Shown: positions 40,338 through 49,550 of the stretch, piece after piece
Position numbering within the stretch: position 1 is the stretch's first letter
How the letters are laid out: the number at the start of each line of letters is the position of its first letter
DNA from: Azohydromonas australica DSM 1124
Lineage (GTDB): Bacteria > Pseudomonadota > Gammaproteobacteria > Burkholderiales > Burkholderiaceae_C
DNA: 50,754 nt
Direction: 5' to 3'
Assembly: GCF_000430725.1 (NCBI RefSeq)
Contig: NZ_KE387211.1
Span: 1 to 50,754, forward strand
The notes under the pieces: model-generated
Seen by the model: only the letters and a program-made list of their open reading frames with translations
Database searches by the model: none
Told to the model about the DNA's origin: nothing
Translations under genes and position numbers: made by a program

Positions 40338-41552
40338 ATGGACAGCGCCAAGCCGATCTACCTGGACTACGCAGCCACCACGCCGGTTGACCCGCGGGTG
40401 GTGCAGCAGATGGTCCCCTACCTCTACCAGCAGTTCGGCAATCCAGCCTCGCGCAGCCATGCCTACGGCTGGGCCGCAGAAGAGGCCGTGGAGATCGCCC
40501 GCGAGCACGTGGCCGCGCTCATCAACGCCGACCCGCGCGAGATCGTGTGGACCTCCGGCGCCACCGAGTCCAACAACCTCGCCATCAAGGGCGCGGCGCA
40601 GTTCCACCGCAGCCGCGGCAAGCACCTCGTCACCGTCAAGACCGAGCACAAGGCGGTGCTGGACACGATGCGCGAGCTGGAGCGTGAAGGTTTCGAAGTC
40701 ACCTATATGGACGTCCAGGAGGACGGCCTACTGGACCTCGCCGCGCTGGAGGCGGCGCTGCGCCCGGACACGATCCTGGTGTCGGTGATGTGGGTGAACA
40801 ACGAGATCGGCGTGGTCCAGGACATCCCCGCCATCGTCGCCATGTGCCGCGCCCGCGGCATCCTGTGCCACGTGGACGCGGCGCAGGCCAGTGGCAAGGT
40901 CGAGATCGACCTGCAGGCCGTGCCGGTGGACCTGCTGAGCCTGTCGGCCCACAAGACCTACGGCCCCAAGGGCATCGGCGCGCTGTACGTGCGCCGCAAG
41001 CCGCGCGTGCGCATCGAGGCGCAGATCCACGGCGGCGGCCACGAGCGCGGCATGCGCTCGGGCACGCTGCCCACGCACCAGATCGTCGGCATGGGCGAGG
41101 CCTACCGGCTGGCCAAGGAGAGCATGGGCCGCGAGAACGAGCGCATCCGCGCGCTGCGCGACCGGCTGCTGGCGGGCCTGCAGGACATCCCGGCCGTGCG
41201 CGTCAACGGCAGCCTCGAAAAGCGCGTGCCGCACAACCTCAACATCAGCTTCGAGTTCGTCGAGGGCGAGTCGCTGCTCATGGGCATCAAGGGCGTGGCG
41301 GTGTCCTCGGGCTCGGCCTGCACCTCCGCCAGCCTGGAGCCCAGCTACGTGCTGCGCGCGCTGGGCATGTCGGACGAGGTGGCGCACAGCTCGATCCGCT
41401 TCTCCGTGGGCCGCTTCACGACCGACGCCGAGATCGATGCCGCCGTCGCGCAGGTGCGCGCCACCGTGGAGCGGCTGCGGTCCTTGAGCCCGCTGTGGGA
41501 GCTGCACCAGGCCGGCATCGACCTCAACACCATCCAGTGGGCCGAGCACTGA
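40338..41552 (+). CDS. iscS: Cysteine desulfurase IscS
   Basis: 404 aa, the same length as E. coli IscS. It is a PLP enzyme that takes sulfur from cysteine for Fe-S cluster assembly. The start is PIYLDYAATTPVDPRV; the PLP lysine is in SLSAHKTYGPKGIGALYV. The active-site loop SSGSACTSASLEPSYVLRALG and the ending LSPLWELHQAGIDLNTIQWAEH are IscS features, not NifS. AGGGGAA precedes the ATG. It leads an ISC operon under a sigma-54 promoter, so it should supply sulfur under nitrogen-fixing conditions. Confidence 0.95.
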   Translation: MDSAKPIYLDYAATTPVDPRVVQQMVPYLYQQFGNPASRSHAYGWAAEEAVEIAREHVAALINADPREIVWTSGATESNNLAIKGAAQFHRSRGKHLVTVKTEHKAVLDTMRELEREGFEVTYMDVQEDGLLDLAALEAALRPDTILVSVMWVNNEIGVVQDIPAIVAMCRARGILCHVDAAQASGKVEIDLQAVPVDLLSLSAHKTYGPKGIGALYVRRKPRVRIEAQIHGGGHERGMRSGTLPTHQIVGMGEAYRLAKESMGRENERIRALRDRLLAGLQDIPAVRVNGSLEKRVPHNLNISFEFVEGESLLMGIKGVAVSSGSACTSASLEPSYVLRALGMSDEVAHSSIRFSVGRFTTDAEIDAAVAQVRATVERLRSLSPLWELHQAGIDLNTIQWAEH

Positions 41553-41600
41553 GCCCGCGCCCACCGCAAACGCACACCGACCAGACCAGGAGCACGTCAC

Positions 41601-42020
41601 ATGGCATACAGCGACAAGGTCATCGACCACTACGAGAACCCGCGCAACGTCGGCAGCCTGGAGGCTGACGACAGCGTCGGCACCGGCATGGTGGGCGCGC
41701 CGGCCTGCGGCGACGTAATGAAGCTGCAGATCAAGGTGAACCCCGACACCGGCGTGATCGAGGACGCCAAGTTCAAGACCTACGGCTGCGGCTCGGCCAT
41801 CGCGTCGAGCTCGCTGGTCACGGAGTGGGTCAAGGGCCGCACGCTGGAGCAGGCGCTGGCGATCAAGAACACCGCCATTGCCGAGGAGCTGGCGCTGCCG
41901 CCGGTGAAGATCCACTGCTCGATCCTGGCCGAGGACGCCATCAAGGCGGCCGTGGCCGACTACCGCGCGCGCCGCGCGCCCGTCACCGAGCAAGTCGCCT
42001 GCGCCAGCAGCAAAGACTGA
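41601..42020 (+). CDS. iscU: Fe-S scaffold protein IscU
   Basis: 139 aa. The three cluster cysteines are in GAPACGDVMKLQI, KTYGCGSAIASSSL and KIHCSILAEDAIKAA, with the Asp next to the first. The LPPVK motif recognised by the HscA chaperone is intact. It is a true IscU, not the larger modular NifU (no central ferredoxin domain, no C-terminal Nfu domain). The C-terminal tail (RRAPVTEQVACASSKD) is a little longer than in E. coli. Confidence 0.96.
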   Translation: MAYSDKVIDHYENPRNVGSLEADDSVGTGMVGAPACGDVMKLQIKVNPDTGVIEDAKFKTYGCGSAIASSSLVTEWVKGRTLEQALAIKNTAIAEELALPPVKIHCSILAEDAIKAAVADYRARRAPVTEQVACASSKD

Positions 42021-42070
42021 TTCCCGCTCCCGTCCCCGTTCCACACCGTCCACACCCAGGAGAGAACACC

Positions 42071-42484
42071 ATGGCCTGCCAATCCCAGCCCAATGCCGCC
42101 GGCAGCTGCAGCACCAACGCCGCCCCCCCGGTGCCCGTCGAGCTGCCCGAGGGCGCCGAGCCCATCAGCCTCACCGAAGCCGTGGTGAGCAAGGTTTCCG
42201 AGATGCTGGCCGAGGAGGGCGACCCCGCGCTGCAGCTGCGTATCTTCGTCACCGGCGGCGGCTGCTCGGGCTTCCAGTACGGCTTCGCCTTCGACGACGA
42301 GCGCAAGGAAGATGACTTCCGCATCGAGCGCGACGGCGTCAAGGTGGTGGTCGACGCCATGAGCATGCAGTACCTGGTGGGCGCGGAGATCGACTACGAG
42401 GACAAGCTCGAAGGCGCCCGCTTCGTCATCAAGAACCCCAACGCCTCCAGCACCTGCGGCTGCGGCAGCTCGTTCTCCGTCTGA
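42071..42484 (+). CDS. A-type Fe-S carrier, ErpA-like
   Basis: 137 aa. An N-terminal extension with two cysteines (ACQSQPNAAGSCS) precedes the A-type domain: LTEAVVSKVSEMLAEEGDPALQLRIFVTGGGCSGFQYGFAFDDE, GAEIDYEDKLEGARFVIKNPNASSTCGCGSSFSV. The GGGCSGFQYGF and CGCGSSF segments are like ErpA. It carries clusters from IscU to target proteins. It is one of three A-type proteins in this window. Confidence 0.9.
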   Translation: MACQSQPNAAGSCSTNAAPPVPVELPEGAEPISLTEAVVSKVSEMLAEEGDPALQLRIFVTGGGCSGFQYGFAFDDERKEDDFRIERDGVKVVVDAMSMQYLVGAEIDYEDKLEGARFVIKNPNASSTCGCGSSFSV

Positions 42485-42574
42485 CTCTTCACCACATCGG
42501 CGTCCCTCGCAGGCCGCGCCCACCGTGGGCTGCGTGCATGCGGGGATGCGAATGACATCAGAAAGGCAAAAGCC

Positions 42575-42898
42575 ATGTCCCTCAGCGTGACCCCCAAAGC
42601 CGCCAACCAGATCCGCAAGGCGCTTGCGCAGCGCGGCGGCGGGCTGGGCCTGCGCCTGGCGGTGAAGACCAGCGGCTGCTCCGGCTACGCCTACGCGCTG
42701 GAGTTCGCCGACGAGGCCGGCAACGACGACCTGCGCTTCGACAGCGAGGGGGTGACGCTGCTGGTGGACGCGGCCAGCCTGCCCATGATCGACGGCACCC
42801 AGCTCGACTGGGTGCGCGAAGGCCTCAACGAGGGCTTCAAGTTCAACAACCCCAACGCCGCCGCCACCTGCGGGTGCGGCGAGAGCTTCGCGGTCTGA
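42575..42898 (+). CDS. iscA: A-type Fe-S carrier IscA
   Basis: 107 aa, equal to E. coli IscA. MSLSVTPKAANQIRKAL, the first cysteine in VKTSGCSGYAYALEFAD, and the closing NPNAAATCGCGESFAV are IscA signature segments. hscA follows after 12 bases without an hscB gene in between, unlike most proteobacterial isc operons. Confidence 0.95.
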   Translation: MSLSVTPKAANQIRKALAQRGGGLGLRLAVKTSGCSGYAYALEFADEAGNDDLRFDSEGVTLLVDAASLPMIDGTQLDWVREGLNEGFKFNNPNAAATCGCGESFAV

Positions 42899-42910
42899 GG
42901 AGGCGCTGCC

Positions 42911-44812
<1,902 letters not shown>

Positions 44813-44821
44813 AGGAGCGCC

Positions 44822-45208
44822 ATGAGCACCGAAGCCAAGGACGCCGCCGCCCCCGCGGCGGCCGCCGTGCCGCTCACGCACATCCGCGTGCTGCCGCATC
44901 CCGACCTGTGCCCGGAGGGCAAGGTCTTCGAGGCCAAGCCCGGCCGCAAGCTCGTGGACGCGATGCTGGACAACGGCATCGAGATCGAGCACGCGTGCGA
45001 GAAGGTGGGCGCCTGCGCCACGTGCCACGTGCACGTGCGCGAGGGCGCCCAGTTCCTGGCGCCGGCCGACGACGAGGAAGAGGACCAGCTCGACGACGCC
45101 TGGGGCCTGGACGCGCAGTCGCGCCTGTCGTGCTGCGTGAAGGTGAAGGGCGCGGAGCTGGTGATCGAGCTGCCGAAGTTCACGCGCAACCACGCGCGGG
45201 AGCGCTGA
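44822..45208 (+). CDS. fdx: ISC-type [2Fe-2S] ferredoxin
   Basis: 128 aa. Cysteine ligands are in EHACEKVGACATCHVHV (C-x5-C-x2-C) and SRLSCCVKV. The DNGIEIEHACEKVGACATCHV segment and DDEEEDQLDDAWGLDAQSRLSC are adrenodoxin/ISC-ferredoxin hallmarks. It provides electrons for cluster assembly. The N-terminal Ala-rich leader is longer than in E. coli Fdx. It is the last gene of the ISC operon. Confidence 0.95.
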   Translation: MSTEAKDAAAPAAAAVPLTHIRVLPHPDLCPEGKVFEAKPGRKLVDAMLDNGIEIEHACEKVGACATCHVHVREGAQFLAPADDEEEDQLDDAWGLDAQSRLSCCVKVKGAELVIELPKFTRNHARER

Positions 45209-45233
45209 AAACAGCGGGCCTTCGCCTTGCCGG

Positions 45234-45260
45234 GAAGCTCCAGGCCTCACCTGGAGCTTC
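45234..45260 (+). promoter_or_regulatory. Hairpin that hides the ribosome site of the next gene
   Basis: An 11-bp perfect stem (45234-45244 with 45250-45260) with a 5-base loop includes the only Shine-Dalgarno-like GGAG (45253-45256) in front of the ATG at 45264. No T tract follows, so translational control or end protection of the ISC mRNA is more likely than termination. Confidence 0.65.
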
Positions 45261-45263
45261 GCC

Positions 45264-45740
45264 ATGTCCGCCACCCCCCGCTCGCCGCAGCGCACCGCCC
45301 AGCACGCGGCGCTGAACATGTTCCTGGGCACCTGGCACGCCACGGGCAGCTCCTACGGGGGGTCGAGGCAGACGCGGGAAGCGCCCCGCGCGGCGCCCTC
45401 GGCCTGGACCAGCACGCACACGGCCTACTGGCACACGGGCGGCTTCTTCCTCATGCAGGACGAGCGCGCCATCGTGGACGGCGGCCCCTTCGACACGCTG
45501 AGCATCCTGGGGGTGGACCCCGAAACCGACCGCTGCTTCGTGCGCAGTTTCGAGAACCACGGCTTCCAGCGCCTCTACGCATTGCGCCAGGAAGGCCGCG
45601 TGTGGACGCTCAGCGGCCCGCTGGAGCGGGCGCGCATCGAGTTCAGCGACGGCGGCCGCACGCAGAACATCCATTGGGAGTGGCGTCCCGACGACGGCTG
45701 GCTGCCGCTGTGCGACCGGGTGGCGGTGCGGGTGGACTGA
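45264..45740 (+). CDS. DUF1579-like hypothetical protein
   Basis: 158 aa, soluble, no signal peptide. It resembles the DUF1579 calycin-like family: ALNMFLGTWHATGSSYGG, YWHTGGFFLMQDE, DTLSILGVDPETDRCFVRSFENHGF and the final WEWRPDDGWLPLCDR. Function is unknown. It is convergent with cowN with only four bases between them. Its ribosome site is inside a strong hairpin. Confidence 0.7.
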   Translation: MSATPRSPQRTAQHAALNMFLGTWHATGSSYGGSRQTREAPRAAPSAWTSTHTAYWHTGGFFLMQDERAIVDGGPFDTLSILGVDPETDRCFVRSFENHGFQRLYALRQEGRVWTLSGPLERARIEFSDGGRTQNIHWEWRPDDGWLPLCDRVAVRVD

Positions 45741-45744
45741 AGGC

Positions 45745-46050
45745 TTACATGCACTCGTCCTCCAGCTTCTCCAGCAGCGCCATGCCCTCGGCGTCGCCCT
45801 TGGCCTCGAACAGCTCGCGCACGGGGTTCACGAAGCTGGAGAGCAGCAGCAGGTCGTCGAAGCGCGGGCCCAGCGTGGCGTTGCGGCGCTTGTGGAAGTA
45901 GGTCCAGAACGCGTCCATGGGCTCGCCGCCCAGCGTGTAGCGGTCGATCAGCGCCATCACGCGGCGCGTGTTGCCTTCGCAGTCGATGCCCTGGAAGGAG
46001 ACGTAGCGGTCGGTGGCGGCGGCCTGGGAGTCACGGCAGAGGCAGGTCAT
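45745..46050 (-). CDS. cowN: CowN-like protein, sustains N2 fixation in the presence of CO
   Basis: 101 aa. DRYVSFQGIDCEGNTRRVMALIDRY (residues 14-38), DAFWTYFHKRRN (46-57), DDLLLLSSFVNPVRELFEA (65-83) and the acidic EKLEDEC end match what I recall of CowN of Rhodospirillum rubrum and Azotobacter. CowN protects nitrogenase activity from carbon monoxide inhibition and is induced by CO. The start is ATG 46050, 35 bases after the stop of the CooA-like regulator gene, so the two form an operon. The N-terminal MTCLCRDSQ has two extra cysteines. Confidence 0.88.
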   Translation of the reverse strand: MTCLCRDSQAAATDRYVSFQGIDCEGNTRRVMALIDRYTLGGEPMDAFWTYFHKRRNATLGPRFDDLLLLSSFVNPVRELFEAKGDAEGMALLEKLEDECM

Positions 46051-46085
46051 GGCAAAGCACCAGTGGGGTTGAGACGCTGCCAAGG

Positions 46086-46826
46086 CTAGGGGCCGGGCAC
46101 CGGGTGCGTCTGTCGTCCAGCGGACGTTTTGCAGCCGGCCGGTGCCGCCGGCTCGCGCGCCGCGCCTTCGCTCAGCCAGGCCTCCAGCCGCGCCAGGTCC
46201 GGGATGAGCAGCTGCTGCCGGCCCTGGCGCAGCACGAGGCCCTCGCGCTGCATCTCGCCCAGCACGGCCGACACCGTCTGCCGCCTGGAGCCCAGCAGCA
46301 GCGCCACGTCGGTGAGCGACATGCGCAGCGGCACGATCCAGGCGGCCGCGGCGCCGTCCCGCGGCGGCGCGATGCTGCCGCGCCGGCGGGCGCTGTCGAT
46401 GAGAAAGTGCCCCAGGCGCTGGCGCGCGTCCCTGAAGGCCAGGTTCTCGACGATGGCGATGGTGTTGCCCAGCAGCGTGCCCAGCGTGCGCATGATGGTC
46501 GCCACCGCCGAGGGCGCCTGCGCCAGCCGCTGCGAGAAGCGCCGCGCCTCGATGAAGCTCAGCACCGTGGGCTCCACCGCCACCACGAAGGTGGGCGTGT
46601 GCGTGGTGAACAGGTCGCCCGGCTCCAGGAAGGCCAGCGTGAGCTCGCGCTGCTCGTCGGCCAGGTAGATGCGCACCCGGCCGCTGCGCACGACGAAGAC
46701 GCGGTTGGCCTCGCCGCCCGGCGTGCTCACCAGCTGACTGCGCGCATAGCGGCGCGGCGTGAACTCGGCCAGGAATTCCGCCCCGGCGGGCGAATCGAGG
46801 AACTGCACGAAGTCGCGAGGGTTCAT
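46086..46826 (-). CDS. CooA-like CRP/FNR-family regulator (putative CO sensor)
   Basis: 246 aa. It resembles the CO-sensing heme activator CooA along its length: LDSPAGAEFLAEF, NRVFVVRSGRVRIYLADEQRELTLAFLEPGDLF, a long C-helix (TLGTLLGNTIAIVENLAFRDARQRLGHFLIDSA) and the helix-turn-helix LTDVALLLGSRRQTVSAVLGEMQREGLVLRQGR. The CooA heme histidine (His77 of R. rubrum) is kept as His76, but the ferric ligand Cys75 is Thr74. The start MNPRDF is near the Pro2 ligand of CooA. The C-terminal tail (about 25 residues) is extra. It is upstream of cowN. ATG 46826 is chosen as the start. Confidence 0.82.
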   Translation of the reverse strand: MNPRDFVQFLDSPAGAEFLAEFTPRRYARSQLVSTPGGEANRVFVVRSGRVRIYLADEQRELTLAFLEPGDLFTTHTPTFVVAVEPTVLSFIEARRFSQRLAQAPSAVATIMRTLGTLLGNTIAIVENLAFRDARQRLGHFLIDSARRRGSIAPPRDGAAAAWIVPLRMSLTDVALLLGSRRQTVSAVLGEMQREGLVLRQGRQQLLIPDLARLEAWLSEGAAREPAAPAGCKTSAGRQTHPVPGP

Positions 46827-46873
46827 GCGCCACGATGCGCAACATTCGGGCCGCCACGCCGCGCTTGACGCAA

Positions 46874-46889
46874 GGCAAGCGCACGGCCA
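46874..46889 (-). promoter_or_regulatory. Possible sigma-54 promoter of the CooA-like gene
   Basis: On the minus strand TGGCCG-TGCGC-TTGCC keeps the GG-N10-GC core but deviates at the outer bases. It would place the start near 46863. The TGT-N10-ACA site at 46906 is only 16 bases upstream, which is too near for a normal enhancer site. Confidence 0.3.
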
Positions 46890-46905
46890 CGGCAGGCGTG
46901 CGCCC

Positions 46906-46921
46906 TGTAGGTAAGGCGACA
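46906..46921. promoter_or_regulatory. Dual-reading operator between the CooA-like gene and nifV
   Basis: TGTAGGTAAGGCGACA fits the NifA site (TGT-N10-ACA) and, in the same 16 bases, nearly fits the CooA operator pattern (TGTCA-N6-CGACA; CGACA half perfect). It is 77 bases upstream of the nifV sigma-54 promoter and 80 bases upstream of the CooA-like start. Confidence 0.6.
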
Positions 46922-46998
46922 AAACACACATCCGCGAGAAGTGCCGCGCAGGGCACGAAAAGCCTTTCCTCACGGGGACTTGCAGCGCACGGCCGACA

Positions 46999-47014
46999 TG
47001 GCACGGGGCTTGCG
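46999..47014 (+). promoter_or_regulatory. Sigma-54 promoter of nifV
   Basis: TGGCAC-GGGGC-TTGCG has a perfect -24 element, GG-N10-GC spacing and a TTGC core. The transcription start near 47025 fixes ATG 47045 as the nifV start against the longer upstream frame. Confidence 0.88.
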
Positions 47015-47044
47015 AACCTACCGGCCACGAAGCCCGGAGCCCCC

Positions 47045-48187
47045 ATGAAGCCACTCAGTTTCGTCCTCAACGACACCACCCTGCGCGACGGCGAGCAGAC
47101 GGCGGGCGTGGCGTTCACCGACATGGAAAAGCTCGCCATCGCCAGTGCGCTGGACGAGGCCGGCGTGCCGGAGATGGAAGTGGGCATCCCGGCGATGGGC
47201 GCGCAGGAGGTCGACCTCATCCGCGCCATCGTCGCCAGCGTCAAGCGCGCGCGCACCATGGTGTGGGCGCGCATGGCACGGCCGGACCTGGAGGCCGCGC
47301 TGCGTTGCGGCGCGCACATCGTCCACATGTCGGTGGCGGTGTCGGACCAGCAGATCCACGCCAAGCTGCGCCGCGACCGCGCCTGGGTGCTGGCCACCAT
47401 CGCCGAGTTCGTGGACCGCGCCCGCGACGCCGGTGCGACGGTGAGCGTGGGCTTCGAAGACGCCTCGCGCGCGAACCCGGCCTTCCTCTGCCACGCGGCG
47501 CGGGTGGCGCAGGCGCACGGCGCGATCCGCGTGCGCTACGCCGACACGCTGGGCGTGCTGGACCCGTTCGGTACCTGCGAGCGCATCGCGCAGCTGCGCG
47601 CCGAGACGGACCTGGAGATCGAGATCCACGCCCACGACGACCTGGGCCTGGCCACCGCCAACACGCTGGCCGCGCTGCGCGCCGGCGCCACGCATGCCAG
47701 CACCACGGTCAACGGCCTGGGCGAGCGCGCGGGCAACGCCGCGCTGGAGGAGGTTGCCATGGCCGCACGCCACATCCACGGCGTCGATTGCGGCGTGGAC
47801 ACGACGCGGCTGCCGCTGCTGTCGCAGCTGGTGGCGCAGGCCGCCAACCGGCCGGTGGCCGCGGGCAAGAGCATCGTGGGCGCGGCCGTGTTCCGCCACG
47901 AGTCGGGCATCCACGTCGATGGCCTGCTCAAGGACCGCGGCAACTACGAAGCCTTCGCGCCCGAGGAGCTGGGCCGCACGCACGAGCTGGTGCTGGGCAA
48001 GCACTCGGGTTCGCATGGCGTGCGCGCCGCCTGCGCACGGCTGGGGCTGGTGCTTGGCGAAGGCCAGGCCGAACAGCTGCTCTCCGACATCCGCCACCTT
48101 GCCGTCACGCGCAAGCAGCCCCTGACCGACGCCGACCTGCGCAACCTCGTCCTCAACACCGCCACGCGCCAGTCCCTGGCCGCCTGA
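47045..48187 (+). CDS. nifV: Homocitrate synthase NifV
   Basis: 380 aa. It condenses acetyl-CoA with 2-oxoglutarate to give R-homocitrate, the organic ligand of FeMo-co. Family motifs are LNDTTLRDGEQTAGVAF (metal-binding Asp and catalytic Arg), IEIHAHDDLGLATANTLAALRAGATHASTTVNGLGERAGNAALEEV (metal-binding HAH) and FRHESGIHVDGLLKD. Length matches other NifV proteins. It is followed by nifW and fixABC. Confidence 0.96.
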   Translation: MKPLSFVLNDTTLRDGEQTAGVAFTDMEKLAIASALDEAGVPEMEVGIPAMGAQEVDLIRAIVASVKRARTMVWARMARPDLEAALRCGAHIVHMSVAVSDQQIHAKLRRDRAWVLATIAEFVDRARDAGATVSVGFEDASRANPAFLCHAARVAQAHGAIRVRYADTLGVLDPFGTCERIAQLRAETDLEIEIHAHDDLGLATANTLAALRAGATHASTTVNGLGERAGNAALEEVAMAARHIHGVDCGVDTTRLPLLSQLVAQAANRPVAAGKSIVGAAVFRHESGIHVDGLLKDRGNYEAFAPEELGRTHELVLGKHSGSHGVRAACARLGLVLGEGQAEQLLSDIRHLAVTRKQPLTDADLRNLVLNTATRQSLAA

Positions 48188-48210
48188 ACAGACCACCCCC
48201 GGGAGACCCC

Positions 48211-48561
48211 ATGGATTCGCTCACCCAGCGCCTCAAAGCCCTCTCCAGCGCGGAAGACTTCCTGCATTTCTTCGGCGTGCCTTTCGAGGAGCGCACCGTG
48301 CACGTCAACCGGCTGCACATCCTCAAGCGCTTCTACCAGTACCTGCACAAGGCCGAGGGCCTGTCCGGCCTGGACGAGGTGGAGCTGTTCCGCCGCTACC
48401 GCGAGCTGCTGGTGCAGGCGTACCAGGACTTCGTGAACTCCACCCCGGCCAAGGAGAAGGTGTTCAAGGTGTTCCAGGACACCGACGGCACGCAGCACGT
48501 GCAGCTGAGCTCGCTGCGCGACAGCTTGGCCGAGCGCCGCGCCGCGCGCGCCGCGGGTTGA
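48211..48561 (+). CDS. nifW: NifW, nitrogenase-stabilising/protective protein
   Basis: 116 aa, all-helical. LSSAEDFLHFFGVPFEERTVHVNRLHILKRFYQYLHKAEGL and YRELLVQAYQDFVNSTPAKEKVFKVFQD are the family core. NifW associates with the MoFe protein in maturation or O2 protection. Start ATG 48211 has GGGAGA upstream, 23 bases after nifV. Confidence 0.96.
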   Translation: MDSLTQRLKALSSAEDFLHFFGVPFEERTVHVNRLHILKRFYQYLHKAEGLSGLDEVELFRRYRELLVQAYQDFVNSTPAKEKVFKVFQDTDGTQHVQLSSLRDSLAERRAARAAG

Positions 48562-48580
48562 TTCAACCTCAACAGGTTCC

Positions 48581-48654
48581 CCGTTCGGGCTGAGCTTGTC
48601 GAAGCCCTGCCACCCAGTCCGGCCACCGGCCCTTCGACAGGCTCAGGGCGAACG
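48581..48654. repeat. REP-like inverted repeat before fixA
   Basis: Arms 48581-48607 and 48628-48654 form a long imperfect inverted repeat, the same family as 37924-37997. It fills the gap between nifW and fixA and ends about 22 bases before the fixA start, so it may affect its expression. Confidence 0.85.
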
Positions 48655-48676
48655 GAATTCAAAGGAGATCGTTGCC

Positions 48677-49525
48677 ATGCACATCGTCGTCTGCATCAAG
48701 CAGGTGCCGGATTCGGCGCAGATTCGCGTCCACCCGGTCACCAACACCATCATGCGCCAGGGGGTGCCGGCCATCGTCAACCCCTACGACTTGTTCGCGC
48801 TGGAAGAGGCACTGCGCCTGAAGGACCAGTTCGGCGGCCGGGTGACGGTGATCTGCATGGGACCGCCGCAGGCCGAGGACGCGCTGCGCAAGTGCGTGAG
48901 CTTCGGCGCCACGGACGCGATCCTGGTCACGGACCGCTCCTTCGCCGGCGCCGATACGCTGGCCACGAGCTACGCGCTGGCCGCGGCGATCCGCAAGATC
49001 AGCCAGGACCAGCAGGTGGACCTGGTGTTCACCGGCAAGCAGACCATCGACGGCGACACCGCGCAGGTGGGCCCGGGCATCGCCAAGCGGCTGGGCATGA
49101 ACCTGCTGACCTACGTCAGCCGGATCGTGGAAGTCGACCTGGACAAGCGCCGCATCAAGGTCGAGCGCCGCGCCGAAGGCGGCGTGCAGCTGCTCGACAC
49201 CACGCTGCCCTCGCTCATCACCATGCTCGAAGGCACCAACGAGATGCGCTTCGCCACCATGGACGACATGCTGCGCGCGGGCCGTTGCGCGGTGCGCCGC
49301 TGGAACAAGGACGACGCCGGCATCGAGGACATCACCAAGATCGGCCTCAAGGGCTCGCCCACGGTGGTGAGCAAGGTGTTCGGCCCCACGCCGCGCAGCG
49401 AGAAGGCCGACATGATGGTTGTGGCCGACACCAGCGTGAACGACGTCTGCCTGAACCTGCTGCAAAAGATCTTCACCACGCACCCGACGCTCGAAGAAGA
49501 GACCGTCGAGCGCCTGAGCGCCTGA
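48677..49525 (+). CDS. fixA: Electron-transfer flavoprotein beta subunit FixA
   Basis: 282 aa. It is the ETF beta-type chain of the FixABCX complex, which bifurcates NADH electrons to quinone and to low-potential ferredoxin or flavodoxin for nitrogenase. The start HIVVCIKQVPDSAQIRVHPVTNTIMRQGVPAIVNPYDLFALEEALRLKDQFGG is typical FixA, followed by FTGKQTIDGDTAQVGPGIAKRLG. ATG 48677 has AAAGGAGAT upstream. fixB follows after 25 bases. Confidence 0.96.
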   Translation: MHIVVCIKQVPDSAQIRVHPVTNTIMRQGVPAIVNPYDLFALEEALRLKDQFGGRVTVICMGPPQAEDALRKCVSFGATDAILVTDRSFAGADTLATSYALAAAIRKISQDQQVDLVFTGKQTIDGDTAQVGPGIAKRLGMNLLTYVSRIVEVDLDKRRIKVERRAEGGVQLLDTTLPSLITMLEGTNEMRFATMDDMLRAGRCAVRRWNKDDAGIEDITKIGLKGSPTVVSKVFGPTPRSEKADMMVVADTSVNDVCLNLLQKIFTTHPTLEEETVERLSA

Positions 49526-49550
49526 GTGCCCGAGCCCCGGAGAAAAGACC

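Noticed and set aside
40305..40340. ATG 40305 as the iscS start
   Set aside because: It directly abuts the -12 element of the sigma-54 promoter and would lie upstream of the predicted transcription start.
40338..41552. Calling the cysteine desulfurase NifS
   Set aside because: The SGSACTSASLEPSYVLRALG loop, the 404-aa length and the C-terminal end are those of IscS, and its neighbours are isc genes.
41601..42020. Calling the scaffold protein NifU
   Set aside because: Only the IscU-type N-terminal domain is present; the ferredoxin-like centre and Nfu C-terminal domain of NifU are missing.
46836..46853. A second minus-strand sigma-54-like match before the CooA-like gene
   Set aside because: The -24 element is poor (CGGCCC), and transcription would start within about two bases of the ATG.
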